From positions 1 to 64,000 of the forward strand of contig NZ_STGK01000021.1 in NCBI RefSeq assembly GCF_004919105.1: 64,000 nt of DNA, written 5' to 3'. This stretch comes from Nocardioides sp. GY 10113. Lineage in GTDB: Bacteria > Actinomycetota > Actinomycetes > Propionibacteriales > Nocardioidaceae. The notes under the pieces are model-generated. The model was not told the DNA's origin. It ran no database searches and saw nothing but the letters and a program-made list of their open reading frames with translations. Positions 8,715-16,302 of the stretch are shown here, piece by piece. A program made the translations under genes and the position numbers. Within the stretch, counting starts at the first letter, position 1. Each line of letters opens with the position of its first letter.

Positions 8715-9893
8715 ATGCTGCGCTGGTTGACTGCCGGGGAGTCCCACGGACCCTCGCTCGTCGCGATCCTGGAGGGCCTCCCGGCCCACGTGGAGATCAC
8801 GACCGATGACATCGCCGACTCCCTCGCCCGCCGACGCCTCGGCTACGGACGCGGCGCCCGGATGAAGTTCGAGGCCGACGAGGTCCGGATCATCGGCGGC
8901 GTCCGCCACGGCGAGTCCCAGGGCGGCCCGGTCGCCATCGAGGTCGGCAACACCGAGTGGCCCCGCTGGGAGAAGGTGATGGCCGCCGACCCGGTCGACC
9001 CCGAGGAGCTGGCCTCGCTGGCCCGCAACGCCCCGCTGACCCGGCCCCGGCCCGGCCACGCGGACCTCGCCGGCATGCAGAAGTACGACTTCGAGGACGC
9101 CCGCCCGATCCTGGAGCGCGCCTCCGCCCGCGAGACCGCCGCCCGGGTCGCCCTCGGTCGGGTGGCCAGCAACTTCCTGGCGCAGACCGTGGGCGCCACG
9201 GTCGTCTCGCACGTGCTGGAGATCGGCGGGGTGCGCACCCCGGGCACCGAGCTGCCCACCCTCGACGACGTCGCGCGGCTCGACGAGGACCCGGTGCGCT
9301 GCTTCGACGCCGACGGTTCGAAGGCGATGGTCGAGCGGATCGACCAGGCCCACAAGGACGGCGACACCCTCGGCGGCGTCGTCGAGGTCGTCGTGCACGG
9401 CCTTCCGCCGGGTCTCGGCTCGCACGTGCACTGGGACCGGCGCCTCGACGCCCGCCTGGCCGGCGCGCTGATGGGCATCCAGGCGATCAAGGGGGTCGAG
9501 GTCGGCGACGGCTTCGAGCTCGCCGCCACGCCCGGCTCGCTGGCCCACGACGAGATCGTCCCCACCGACGAGGGGCTGCGCCGGGTCTCCGGCCGCTCCG
9601 GCGGCACCGAGGGCGGCATGACCACCGGCGAGGTGCTGCGGGTCCGGGCCGCCATGAAGCCCATCGCCACGGTGCCGCGCGCCCTGCGCACCGTGGACCT
9701 GGCCACCGGCGAGGAGTCCGTCGCGCACCACCAGCGCTCGGATGTCTGCGCGGTCCCGGCGGCCGGCATCGTGGCCGAGGCGATGGTCGCCCTGGTCCTG
9801 GCCGACGCGGTGATCGAGAAGTTCGGCGGCGACTCGGTGGCCGAGACGCGGCGAAACGCCCAGGGGTACCTGGACGCGCTGAGGTACCGGTGA
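8715..9893 (+). CDS. aroC: Chorismate synthase
   Basis: 392 residues, starting MLRWLTAGESHGPSL. It converts EPSP to chorismate with reduced FMN. The conserved signatures are GESHGP at residues 8-13, RRxxGYGRGxRM around 44-54, the RASARETAARVA stretch near 137, and RSGGTEGGMTTGE near 298. A GGGAG-type ribosome-binding site precedes the ATG (GGGAG at 8701-8705). Its stop overlaps the aroK GTG (GTGA), placing it first in the aroC-K-B-Q translational chain. Confidence 0.97.
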   Translation: MLRWLTAGESHGPSLVAILEGLPAHVEITTDDIADSLARRRLGYGRGARMKFEADEVRIIGGVRHGESQGGPVAIEVGNTEWPRWEKVMAADPVDPEELASLARNAPLTRPRPGHADLAGMQKYDFEDARPILERASARETAARVALGRVASNFLAQTVGATVVSHVLEIGGVRTPGTELPTLDDVARLDEDPVRCFDADGSKAMVERIDQAHKDGDTLGGVVEVVVHGLPPGLGSHVHWDRRLDARLAGALMGIQAIKGVEVGDGFELAATPGSLAHDEIVPTDEGLRRVSGRSGGTEGGMTTGEVLRVRAAMKPIATVPRALRTVDLATGEESVAHHQRSDVCAVPAAGIVAEAMVALVLADAVIEKFGGDSVAETRRNAQGYLDALRYR

Positions 9894-10423
9894 GCCAGGC
9901 CGGCCGACAGCCGCTGGTCGTCCTGGTCGGCCCGATGGGCGCCGGCAAGTCGACCGTCGGCGCGCTGCTCGCCTCGGCGTTCGGCGTCACCGGCCGCGAC
10001 ACCGACACCGACGTAGAGACGAGCGCCGGCCGGAGCGTCGCCGACATCTTCGTCAGCGACGGCGAGGAGCGGTTCCGCGAGCTCGAGCGCGCTGCCGTCG
10101 CGACCGCGCTCGCCGACCACGACGGCGTTCTCTCGCTCGGCGGGGGAGCGGTGCTCGACCCCGGCACCCGGGCGCTGCTCGCCGACTACCGTGCCGCCGG
10201 CGGAGCCGTGGTGTTCCTCCGGGTCGGCCTGGCCGACGCGGTGAAGCGGGTCGGCCTGGGCACCTCCCGGCCGCTGCTGCTCGGCAACGTCCGTGGCCGG
10301 ATCAAGGCGCTGCTCGAGGAGCGCACCCCGGTCTACGACTCCGTCGCCTCCCACACCGTCGACACCGACGGCCGCGATCCGCAGGACGTGGCCCGCGAGA
10401 TCCAGGAGCTGATCGCCCGGTGA
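9890..10423 (+). CDS. aroK: Shikimate kinase
   Basis: 177 residues from GTG 9890, which overlaps the aroC stop. It phosphorylates shikimate at the 3-hydroxyl. The P-loop GPMGAGKST is at about residues 12-20; the DTDTDVE segment near 36-42 contains the shikimate and magnesium contacts; RFRELE is near 62; and the LGGGAVL substrate loop is near 83. The end overlaps the aroB GTG. Confidence 0.96.
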   Translation: MSQAGRQPLVVLVGPMGAGKSTVGALLASAFGVTGRDTDTDVETSAGRSVADIFVSDGEERFRELERAAVATALADHDGVLSLGGGAVLDPGTRALLADYRAAGGAVVFLRVGLADAVKRVGLGTSRPLLLGNVRGRIKALLEERTPVYDSVASHTVDTDGRDPQDVAREIQELIAR

Positions 10424-11541
10424 GCACCCACCCCGCGCCGACCACCATCACCGTCGCCACCGCCGCGCCGTACGACGTGCTGGTCGGTCACGGCGCGCTC
10501 GACCGGCTGCCCGCGCTGCTGCCTGCCGGCGCGCAGCGCGTCGCCGTCGTCTGCCCGGAGTCGCTCGAGGGCCTGCTCGACCGGGTGCTGGACGCCTATC
10601 CGGCGCTCGCCGAGGAGTACGACGTCACGGTGCTGCAGATCCCCGACGGGGAGGAGGCCAAGACCGCCGAGACGGCCTCGGCCTGCTGGGACGCGCTCGG
10701 CGAGGAGGGGTTCACCCGCTCCGACGTGGTGGTCACCCTCGGCGGGGGTGCCACCACCGACCTGGGCGGCTTCGTGGCGGCCACCTGGCTGCGCGGGGTC
10801 GCCGTGGTGCACGTGCCGACCACGCTGCTCGCGATGGTCGACGCCGCGGTCGGCGGCAAGACCGGCATCAACACCGATGTCGGCAAGAACCTGGTCGGCT
10901 CCTTCCACGAGCCCGTCGGCGTGCTCTGCGACCTCGCCCTGCTGGACACGCTCCCGCGTGAGGAGCTCGTCTCCGGACTGGCCGAGGTGATCAAGGCCGG
11001 CTTCATCGCCGATCCCGCGATCCTCGACCTGGTCGAGGCGACCGATCCAGCCGACCTCACCGCCGACTCCCCGGCGCTGCGCGAGCTGGTCGAGCGCGCC
11101 ATCCGGGTCAAGGCCGACGTCGTCGCCGGCGACCTGAAGGAGACCGCTGGAGCCGCCGGCGCGGCCCACCCGGGGCGCGAGACGCTCAACTACGGGCACA
11201 CGCTCGGGCACGCCATCGAGCGGGCCTCCGGCTACGCGCTGCGCCACGGCGAGGCTGTGGCGATCGGGTGCGTCTACGTCGCCGAGCTGGCCGCCCGCAC
11301 CGGCGGACTGGACGCCGCCGTGGTCGAGCGGCACCGCAGCGTGCTGGCCCGCGTGGGCCTGCCCACGTCGTACGGCGGGGAGGCGACGTTCGAGGAGCTG
11401 CTGTCCGCGATGGCGGTCGACAAGAAGGCCCGCGGATCGGTGATCCGGTTCGTGGTCCTCGAGGACCTCGCCCGTCCGGTCGTGCTCGCCGGGCCGTCGG
11501 AGGACGACCTCCGGGCCGCGTTCGAGGCGGTGTCCCGGTGA
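10420..11541 (+). CDS. aroB: 3-dehydroquinate synthase
   Basis: 373 residues, GTG start overlapping the aroK stop. It makes 3-dehydroquinate from DAHP, using NAD and a divalent metal. The NAD loop GGGATTDLGGFVAATW is near residue 109, followed by VPTTLLAMVDAAVGGKTGIN. The metal ligands are in the GLAEVIKAGFI segment and in LNYGHTLGHAIE near 257, with the later RHGEAVAIG. All signature residues are present. Confidence 0.97.
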   Translation: MSTHPAPTTITVATAAPYDVLVGHGALDRLPALLPAGAQRVAVVCPESLEGLLDRVLDAYPALAEEYDVTVLQIPDGEEAKTAETASACWDALGEEGFTRSDVVVTLGGGATTDLGGFVAATWLRGVAVVHVPTTLLAMVDAAVGGKTGINTDVGKNLVGSFHEPVGVLCDLALLDTLPREELVSGLAEVIKAGFIADPAILDLVEATDPADLTADSPALRELVERAIRVKADVVAGDLKETAGAAGAAHPGRETLNYGHTLGHAIERASGYALRHGEAVAIGCVYVAELAARTGGLDAAVVERHRSVLARVGLPTSYGGEATFEELLSAMAVDKKARGSVIRFVVLEDLARPVVLAGPSEDDLRAAFEAVSR

Positions 11542-11969
11542 CCCGGGTGCTGGTGCTCAACGGTCCCAACCTGGGTCGCCTGGGCCGGCGCCAGCCGGAG
11601 ATCTACGGTGCCACGACGTACGACGAGCTCGCCGAGCTCTGCGAGGGCTGGGGCGCCGAGCTCGGGCTCGAGGTCGAGGTCCGGCAGACCAACCACGAGG
11701 GCGACCTCCTGGACTGGCTCAACGACGCCGCCGACGAGCAGACGCCGGTGGTGCTCAACGCCGCCGCCTGGACGCACTACTCCTACGCCCTCTACGACGC
11801 CTGCGCGCAGCTCGTCGCGCCGCTGGTCGAGGTGCACATCTCCGACCCGGGGCAGCGTCCCGAGGTGTTCCGGCACACCTCGGTGGTCACCCCGCACGCG
11901 GCGACCGTGATCGCGGGGCAGGGCATCGACGGCTACCGGCAGGCGCTCGAGTTCCTCGCGGCCGGCTGA
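11538..11969 (+). CDS. aroQ: Type II 3-dehydroquinate dehydratase
   Basis: 143 residues from GTG 11538, overlapping the aroB stop. It dehydrates 3-dehydroquinate. The N-terminal VLVLNGPNLGRLGRRQPEIY carries the catalytic loop Arg and Tyr. The general-base His is in EVHIS near residue 100, and FRHTSVVTPHA follows. The usual type II motif HLSN-x-x-ARE-x-FRxHS is replaced by HISDPGQRPEVFRHTS, so the Asn and Arg positions are shifted or changed. The fold and neighbours still make the assignment firm. Confidence 0.93.
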   Translation: MTRVLVLNGPNLGRLGRRQPEIYGATTYDELAELCEGWGAELGLEVEVRQTNHEGDLLDWLNDAADEQTPVVLNAAAWTHYSYALYDACAQLVAPLVEVHISDPGQRPEVFRHTSVVTPHAATVIAGQGIDGYRQALEFLAAG

Positions 11970-11984
11970 CCGGGGCCGGCGAAC

Positions 11985-12048
11985 CGGTGGATCCCGGCCC
12001 CGCCCGGATCCACCGATCGCCGCGTAGCAGCCGAGAATCGGTGGATCC
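11985..12048 (+). repeat. Triple inverted repeat of CGGTGGATCC upstream of efp
   Basis: CGGTGGATCC occurs at 11985-11994, its exact reverse complement GGATCCACCG at 12006-12015, and the direct form again at 12039-12048. The second and third copies match over 12 bases (ATCGGTGGATCC). Copies 1-2 form a 10-bp hairpin with an 11-base loop just after aroQ; copies 2-3 could form a competing hairpin ending 13 bases before the TAGACT box of efp. It may be a terminator, an operator or a small dispersed repeat; which one is not known. Confidence 0.6.
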
Positions 12049-12061
12049 AGGTTCAGCGGAC

Positions 12062-12067
12062 TAGACT
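12062..12067 (+). promoter_or_regulatory. Probable -10 element for efp-nusB
   Basis: TAGACT is the same hexamer that precedes def and rpe in this window. No ATG/GTG lies 6-8 bases after it in a long frame, so it probably starts a transcript with a leader of roughly 95 bases before efp. No good -35 box is visible. Confidence 0.4.
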
Positions 12068-12170
12068 TGCTCGCTGGCTCGCGTGCGGGCCCACGCGCGC
12101 GCCCCGGGCCCGACCCCGTGCGGCACGCACCTTTGACATCGCCCATCCCTGCATCGGAGAAGACGAACGC

Positions 12171-12734
12171 ATGGCAACCACGAACGACCTGAAGAACGGC
12201 ATGGTGCTGAAGATCGACGGCCAGCTCTGGCAGGTGGTCGAGTTCCAGCACGTGAAGCCCGGCAAGGGCCCGGCGTTCGTGCGCACCAAGATCAAGAACG
12301 TGGAGTCGGGCAAGAACGTCGACAAGACCTTCAACGCCGGCACCAAGGTCGAGACCGCCACGGTCGACCGCCGCACGTACCAGTACCTCTACAACGACGG
12401 TACGAACTACGTCTTCATGGACACCGACACCTACGACCAGATCGAGGTCACCCCCGAGATCGTCGGCGACGCGAAGAACTTCCTGCTGGAGAACGCCGAG
12501 GCGATCGTGGCGATGAACGAGGGCCGCGTCCTCTTCATCGAGCTCCCCGCCTCCGTCGAGCTCGTGATCACCTACACCGAGCCCGGCGTGGTCGGCGACT
12601 CCGCCACCGGCCGCACCAAGCCCGCCACCGTCGAGACCGGCCACGAGATCCAGGTGCCGCTCTTCGTCGAGCAGGGCGAGAAGGTCAAGGTCGACACCCG
12701 CGACTCCTCCTACCTCGGCCGCGTCAAGGGCTGA
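12171..12734 (+). CDS. efp: Elongation factor P
   Basis: 187 residues, the canonical length. EF-P helps ribosomes stalled at proline runs. The KOW-like domain I begins MATTNDLKNGMVLKIDGQLW. The modification loop FQHVKPGKGPAFV has Lys at the tip position (G-K-G), as in many actinobacteria where the loop is PGKGP. Two OB domains follow, with the GRVKG ending. The ribosome-binding site GGAGA (12156-12160) is 10 bases upstream. nusB follows after 9 bases. Confidence 0.97.
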   Translation: MATTNDLKNGMVLKIDGQLWQVVEFQHVKPGKGPAFVRTKIKNVESGKNVDKTFNAGTKVETATVDRRTYQYLYNDGTNYVFMDTDTYDQIEVTPEIVGDAKNFLLENAEAIVAMNEGRVLFIELPASVELVITYTEPGVVGDSATGRTKPATVETGHEIQVPLFVEQGEKVKVDTRDSSYLGRVKG

Positions 12735-12743
12735 TCGGACCCG

Positions 12744-13151
12744 ATGAGCGCACGTACGAAGGCCCGCAAGCGGGCCTTGGACCTCCTCTTCGCCGCCGAC
12801 CTGCGCGGCGAGAGCGGGGTGGACGGCCTCGAGCGGGCGGTCGCCGAGGGCAACGCCCCGACCAACCCCTACACCGCGGTGCTGGTGCGGGGCGTGGTGG
12901 CCCACCAGGCCCGGATCGACGAGGTGCTGCGCCAGTTCGCGCAGGGCTGGTCCCTCGAGCGGATGCCCGCGGTCGACCGCAACGTTCTCCGGCTCGGTGT
13001 CTGGGAGCTGCTGTACGCCGAGGACGTGCCCGACGCGGTCGCGGTCAGCGAGGCGATGAGCCTGGTCACCGACCTGTCGACCGACGAGTCGCCGGCCTTC
13101 GTCAACGGCGTGCTGGGCGCGATCCAGCGCGGCAAGGAGAGCCTGGTCTGA
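12744..13151 (+). CDS. nusB: Transcription antitermination factor NusB
   Basis: 135 residues, all-helical NusB fold. The N-terminus MSARTKARKRALDLLFAADL is typical, as are RMPAVDRNVLRLGVWELLY and SPAFVNGVLGAI. It binds boxA RNA with S10 during rRNA transcription. efp-nusB is a widely conserved pair. A strong hairpin follows 33 bases after the stop. Confidence 0.96.
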   Translation: MSARTKARKRALDLLFAADLRGESGVDGLERAVAEGNAPTNPYTAVLVRGVVAHQARIDEVLRQFAQGWSLERMPAVDRNVLRLGVWELLYAEDVPDAVAVSEAMSLVTDLSTDESPAFVNGVLGAIQRGKESLV

Positions 13152-13184
13152 GCACCGGCCCGGGCTGACGCCCGTCACGGTCAC

Positions 13185-13218
13185 GAAGCCCCGTCCGCCA
13201 CCCGGCGGGCGGGGCTTC
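13185..13218 (+). terminator. Strong hairpin after nusB
   Basis: GAAGCCCCGTCCGCC (13185-13199) pairs with GGCGGGCGGGGCTTC (13204-13218), a 15-bp stem with one G-U pair and a 4-base loop. There is no T tract, as is common for actinobacterial terminators. It ends the efp-nusB unit. Confidence 0.75.
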
Positions 13219-13297
13219 GGCATGCCGCGGCCGGTCGCTCCGGCCGTCCGGCGCCGACGGTGTAGACGGCCGGGCGGCGAGCGGTCAGTATCAGGGC

Positions 13298-14056
13298 GTG
13301 GGTAGGCGGATCCTGATCACACTCGCGGCCGTCGTCGCGGTGGTCGTCGCGCTGGGCGCGGCGCTCCTCGGTGCGGTGGGCCCGCGGGGGAGCCTGCCCA
13401 CGGCGGCGGCCGAGGAGGTGTGCACGGTCTACCTGGCCGTCTGGACCGGCGGCCCCACCGACCAGCCGCCCTCCCCGGACGCCGACGGCTGGAACTTCAC
13501 GAACGGCCAGCCTCAGGGGCCCGTGCACGGCGGGCACGCGGTCGACGAGCCCTACTTCGTCTCGCAGGGCGGCTCCGGCAACGGGCAGTGGTTCATGCAG
13601 TACGAGGTGTGCGAGGAGGTCACGCCGACCGAGTCCACGGTCACCACGGAGCCGACGACCGAGCCGACGACGGAGCCGACGACGGAGCCGGTCACTCCGC
13701 CGACGACCGAGCCGACGACCGAGCCGACGACGGAGCCGGTCACTCCGCCGACGACGGAGCCGACGACCGAGCCGACGACCGAGCCGACGACCGGGCCGAC
13801 GACCGAGCCGACCACGGAGCCGATCACCCCGCCGACGACGGGGCCGACGTCCGGCACGACGACCGCCACGACCGGCACCACGCCGCCGACGACCGCCACG
13901 ACCGCCACGACGACGCCGACGCGGGTGCCGACGACCGGCGCCACCCGGCCCGGCAACGTGCTCCCGACCGTGGCCGCCACCCGGCGGGAGGAGCCGCGGA
14001 AGGCCCCGGCGGCGCCGCCGAACCACCTGCCCCGGCTGCCCGGCAGCGGCAACTAG
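13298..14056 (+). CDS. Exported Thr/Pro-repeat protein of unknown function
   Basis: 252 residues from GTG 13298; CAGTAT at 13286-13291 lies 6 bases upstream. Residues about 4-28 are a signal peptide or anchor (ILITLAAVVAVVVALGAALL). Residues about 45-110 are a small unique domain with two cysteines (VCTVYLAV and YEVCEEV) that could pair outside the cell. From about residue 116 to 183 the protein is TTEP repeats with VTPP/ITPP punctuation, then a T-rich linker. The C-terminus ends LPRLPGSGN, which resembles a sorting-signal box but has no hydrophobic helix or basic tail. The repeat region looks like a cell-wall-spanning stalk. I do not recognise the domain. Confidence 0.7.
   Translation: MGRRILITLAAVVAVVVALGAALLGAVGPRGSLPTAAAEEVCTVYLAVWTGGPTDQPPSPDADGWNFTNGQPQGPVHGGHAVDEPYFVSQGGSGNGQWFMQYEVCEEVTPTESTVTTEPTTEPTTEPTTEPVTPPTTEPTTEPTTEPVTPPTTEPTTEPTTEPTTGPTTEPTTEPITPPTTGPTSGTTTATTGTTPPTTATTATTTPTRVPTTGATRPGNVLPTVAATRREEPRKAPAAPPNHLPRLPGSGN
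13643..13846 (+). repeat. Nested tandem repeat (12-nt TTEP unit, about 48-nt higher order)
   Basis: The coding repeat alternates ACG-ACC/ACG-GAG-CCG units, grouped as three to six TTEP-type units (some TTGP) followed by VTPP or ITPP. Adjacent blocks are nearly identical in DNA, so unit number is likely to vary by slippage or recombination while keeping frame, because every unit is a multiple of 3. Confidence 0.8.
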
Positions 14057-14141
14057 GTGCGCTGGCCGCGCCACGAACGGCCAACCTCGCTTCACCTCGG
14101 CGCCTCTGGCCTGAGTCATCGCCGATCCGTACTGTCGTGTC

Positions 14142-15548
14142 ATGCCCGACAGCCCGGACCCGGCGGCGCCCGCCCAGACCGTCGACGTGGTCGTGATCGG
14201 CACCGGACCGGGCGGTGAGCACCTCGCCGGCGAGCTCGCCCGGGACGGCCTGGAGGTCGTCGCCGTGGACCGCCGCCTCGTCGGCGGCGAGTGTCCCTAC
14301 TTCGGGTGCATACCGTCGAAGATCATGATCCGCGCCGCCAACACGCTGGCCGAGGCTCGTCGCGTGGCCGGCACGGCCGGCACGGCCGAGGTCGCTCCGG
14401 ACTGGGCGCCGGTCGCCCGCCGGATCCGCGAGGAGGCGACGGACGACTGGGACGACCGGGTCGCCGTCGAACGGCTCGAGTCGGCCGGCGCGCGGTTCGT
14501 CCGCGGCACCGCGCGCCTGACCGGCCCCGGTGAGGTCGTCGTCGAGACCGGCCGCGGCCCGGTGACGCTGCGCGCCCGGCGCGGGGTGGTGCTCAACACC
14601 GGCACCGATCCCGCGGTGCCGCCGATCGAGGGGCTGGCCGCGACGCCGTACTGGACCAACCGGGACGCGATGCGGGTCCGCGACCTGCCGGCCCGCCTCA
14701 CCGTGCTGGGCGGGGGAGCGATCGGCTGCGAGCTGGCGCAGGCCTTCGCCCGCTTCGGCGTCGAGGTCACCGTGCTCGAGGCCGGACCGCGGATCCTCGG
14801 CCCGGAGGAGCCGGAGGCCGCCGAGGTCGTCGCCGCGGCGCTCTCCGCAGACGGCATCACCGTCCGGGCCGGTACGACGGTGACCCGGGTCAGCCACGCC
14901 GACGGGGTGTTCTCGGTCGAGACCGACGGCGACACGGTGGCGTGCGAGGCGCTCCTGGTGGCGGCGGGGCGGCGCAGCAACCTCGCCGACCTGGGCCTGG
15001 AGTCGGTCGGGCTGGACCCGGCCGCGCGGTTCCTGACGGTCGACGAGCGGATGCGCGCGGGCGAGGGCCTGTGGGCGATCGGCGACATCACCGGCGAGGG
15101 CGCCTTCACGCACATGTCGATGTACCAGGCAGCGGTGGCGCTGCGGGACCTGCGCGGCGAGGACGGGCCGTGGGCCGACTACCGCGCGGTCAGCCGGGTG
15201 ACGTTCACCGACCCCGAGGTGGGTGCGGTCGGCCTGACGGAGGCGCAGGCCCGCGCCGCCGGCCTCGAGGTGGCCGTCGGCCGCACCGACCTCACCGCGT
15301 CCTCGCGCGGCTGGATCCACGGGCCGGGACCGGACGGCACCGCCAACAGCGGCCTGGTGAAGCTGGTCGCCGACGCCGGGCGTGGGGTGCTGGTCGGTGC
15401 CACCACCGCGGGGCCCAGCGGCGGGGAGATGATCGGCCTCCTGGTGGCGGCCGTGCACGCCCAGGTGCCGATCGAGACGCTGCGCACCATGATCTACGCG
15501 TACCCGACGTTCCACCGGGCGATCGAGAGCGCGCTGGCGGAGCTGTGA
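14142..15548 (+). CDS. FAD-dependent pyridine nucleotide-disulfide oxidoreductase (class I), substrate unknown
   Basis: 468 residues. An FAD Rossmann motif (VVVIGTGPGGEHLAGELA) starts near residue 15. The redox-active pair is in GGECPYFGCIPSK near residue 48, keeping CxxxxC. The NAD(P) site is LTVLGGGAIGCELAQAFARF near 187, then a GDITGEGAFTHMSMYQ FAD motif and a dimerisation domain. The C-terminal signature, HxHPTxxE in lipoamide dehydrogenase, reads YAYPTFHRAIE here, so the usual catalytic His position is not His. It resembles lipoamide dehydrogenase or mercuric reductase but lacks the features of either. TACTGT at 14130-14135, 6 bases before the ATG, suggests a leaderless mRNA. It stands alone between convergent-free neighbours. 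Confidence 0.85.
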   Translation: MPDSPDPAAPAQTVDVVVIGTGPGGEHLAGELARDGLEVVAVDRRLVGGECPYFGCIPSKIMIRAANTLAEARRVAGTAGTAEVAPDWAPVARRIREEATDDWDDRVAVERLESAGARFVRGTARLTGPGEVVVETGRGPVTLRARRGVVLNTGTDPAVPPIEGLAATPYWTNRDAMRVRDLPARLTVLGGGAIGCELAQAFARFGVEVTVLEAGPRILGPEEPEAAEVVAAALSADGITVRAGTTVTRVSHADGVFSVETDGDTVACEALLVAAGRRSNLADLGLESVGLDPAARFLTVDERMRAGEGLWAIGDITGEGAFTHMSMYQAAVALRDLRGEDGPWADYRAVSRVTFTDPEVGAVGLTEAQARAAGLEVAVGRTDLTASSRGWIHGPGPDGTANSGLVKLVADAGRGVLVGATTAGPSGGEMIGLLVAAVHAQVPIETLRTMIYAYPTFHRAIESALAEL

Positions 15549-15609
15549 GCCACGCCTCGAAACGCGACGCGCGAGCGCGCCCGTTTGGCCCCGCGCTCCC
15601 CGCAACCGG

Positions 15610-15615
15610 TAGTGT
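15610..15615 (+). promoter_or_regulatory. Probable -10 box of the pyr operon
   Basis: TAGTGT lies 72 bases upstream of pyrR. A small dyad TGTCTG...CAGACA (15613-15632) overlaps it and could be an operator. A start near 15622 would place the PyrR-binding loop in the 5' leader. Confidence 0.4.
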
Positions 15616-15644
15616 CTGGAGTCGTTCAGACATCCTTTAACGAG

Positions 15645-15670
15645 CCGTCCCGTGAGGCGGAGAAGGAGGT
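15645..15670 (+). promoter_or_regulatory. Predicted PyrR-binding RNA loop next to the pyrR ribosome-binding site
   Basis: The RNA UCCCGUGAGGC (15648-15658) fits the known PyrR-binding consensus UCCNGNGAGGY. It folds as CCG-(U bulge)-CC, loop CGUGA, GG-CGG (15645-15660). The ribosome-binding site AAGGAGGU (15663-15670) follows within three bases and precedes ATG 15682. No intrinsic terminator is seen between loop and gene. By family knowledge, PyrR in mycobacteria represses translation from such a site when UMP is high; the same layout is inferred here. Confidence 0.75.
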
Positions 15671-15681
15671 CAGGCAGGCGC

Positions 15682-16302
15682 ATGCCTACCCAGCCGCAGG
15701 TCCATGATCAGCTCGACACCGGGCGCGTCGTCCTCGACGCCGGTGACATCTCCCGGGCACTGACCCGCATCTCGCACGAGATCCTCGAGCGCAACAAGGG
15801 CGCCGAGAACCTCCTGCTCCTCGGCCTGCACACGCGCGGCGTCCCGCTCGCCCAGCGCCTGGCCGAGCGCATCGCCGAGGTCGAGGGCGCGACGGTCCCG
15901 ACCGGGTCGCTGGACGTCACGATGTACCGCGACGACCTCCGCTCCCACCCGACCCGGGCCCCGCACAAGACCGACCTGCCCGCCTCCGGGATCGACGGCA
16001 GGACCGTGGTGCTCGTCGACGACGTGCTCTACTCCGGGCGCACCATCCGCGCCGCGCTGGACGCGCTGAGCGACCTGGGCCGGCCGGCCGTCGTCCGGCT
16101 GGCGGTGCTGGTCGACCGCGGTCACCGCGAGCTCCCGATCCGCGCCGACTTCGTCGGCAAGAACCTGCCCACCGCCCGCAGCGAGCGGGTCGGGCTGCGG
16201 CTGCACGAGACCGACGGGGCCGACGAGGTCCGCATCTACGACATCGCCGCCGGCCAGCCCGCCGGTGAGACCCGCGCGGCGGAGACTGGGGGAGACGCGT
16301 GA
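15682..16302 (+). CDS. pyrR: Bifunctional pyr operon regulator / uracil phosphoribosyltransferase PyrR
   Basis: 206 residues from ATG 15682. The start is fixed by AAGGAGGU 11 bases upstream. The PRPP-binding signature VVLVDDVLYSGRTIRAALDAL is near residue 109. The RNA-binding face residues are expected in the basic DVTMYRDDLRSHPTRAP segment. It senses UMP/UTP and controls the operon it heads, through the loop in its own leader. The stop overlaps the pyrB GTG. Confidence 0.96.
   Translation: MPTQPQVHDQLDTGRVVLDAGDISRALTRISHEILERNKGAENLLLLGLHTRGVPLAQRLAERIAEVEGATVPTGSLDVTMYRDDLRSHPTRAPHKTDLPASGIDGRTVVLVDDVLYSGRTIRAALDALSDLGRPAVVRLAVLVDRGHRELPIRADFVGKNLPTARSERVGLRLHETDGADEVRIYDIAAGQPAGETRAAETGGDA

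Noticed and set aside
13643..13846. CRISPR-like array
   Set aside because: The regular repeats are in-frame TTEP codons with no unique spacers; they encode a Thr/Pro stalk.
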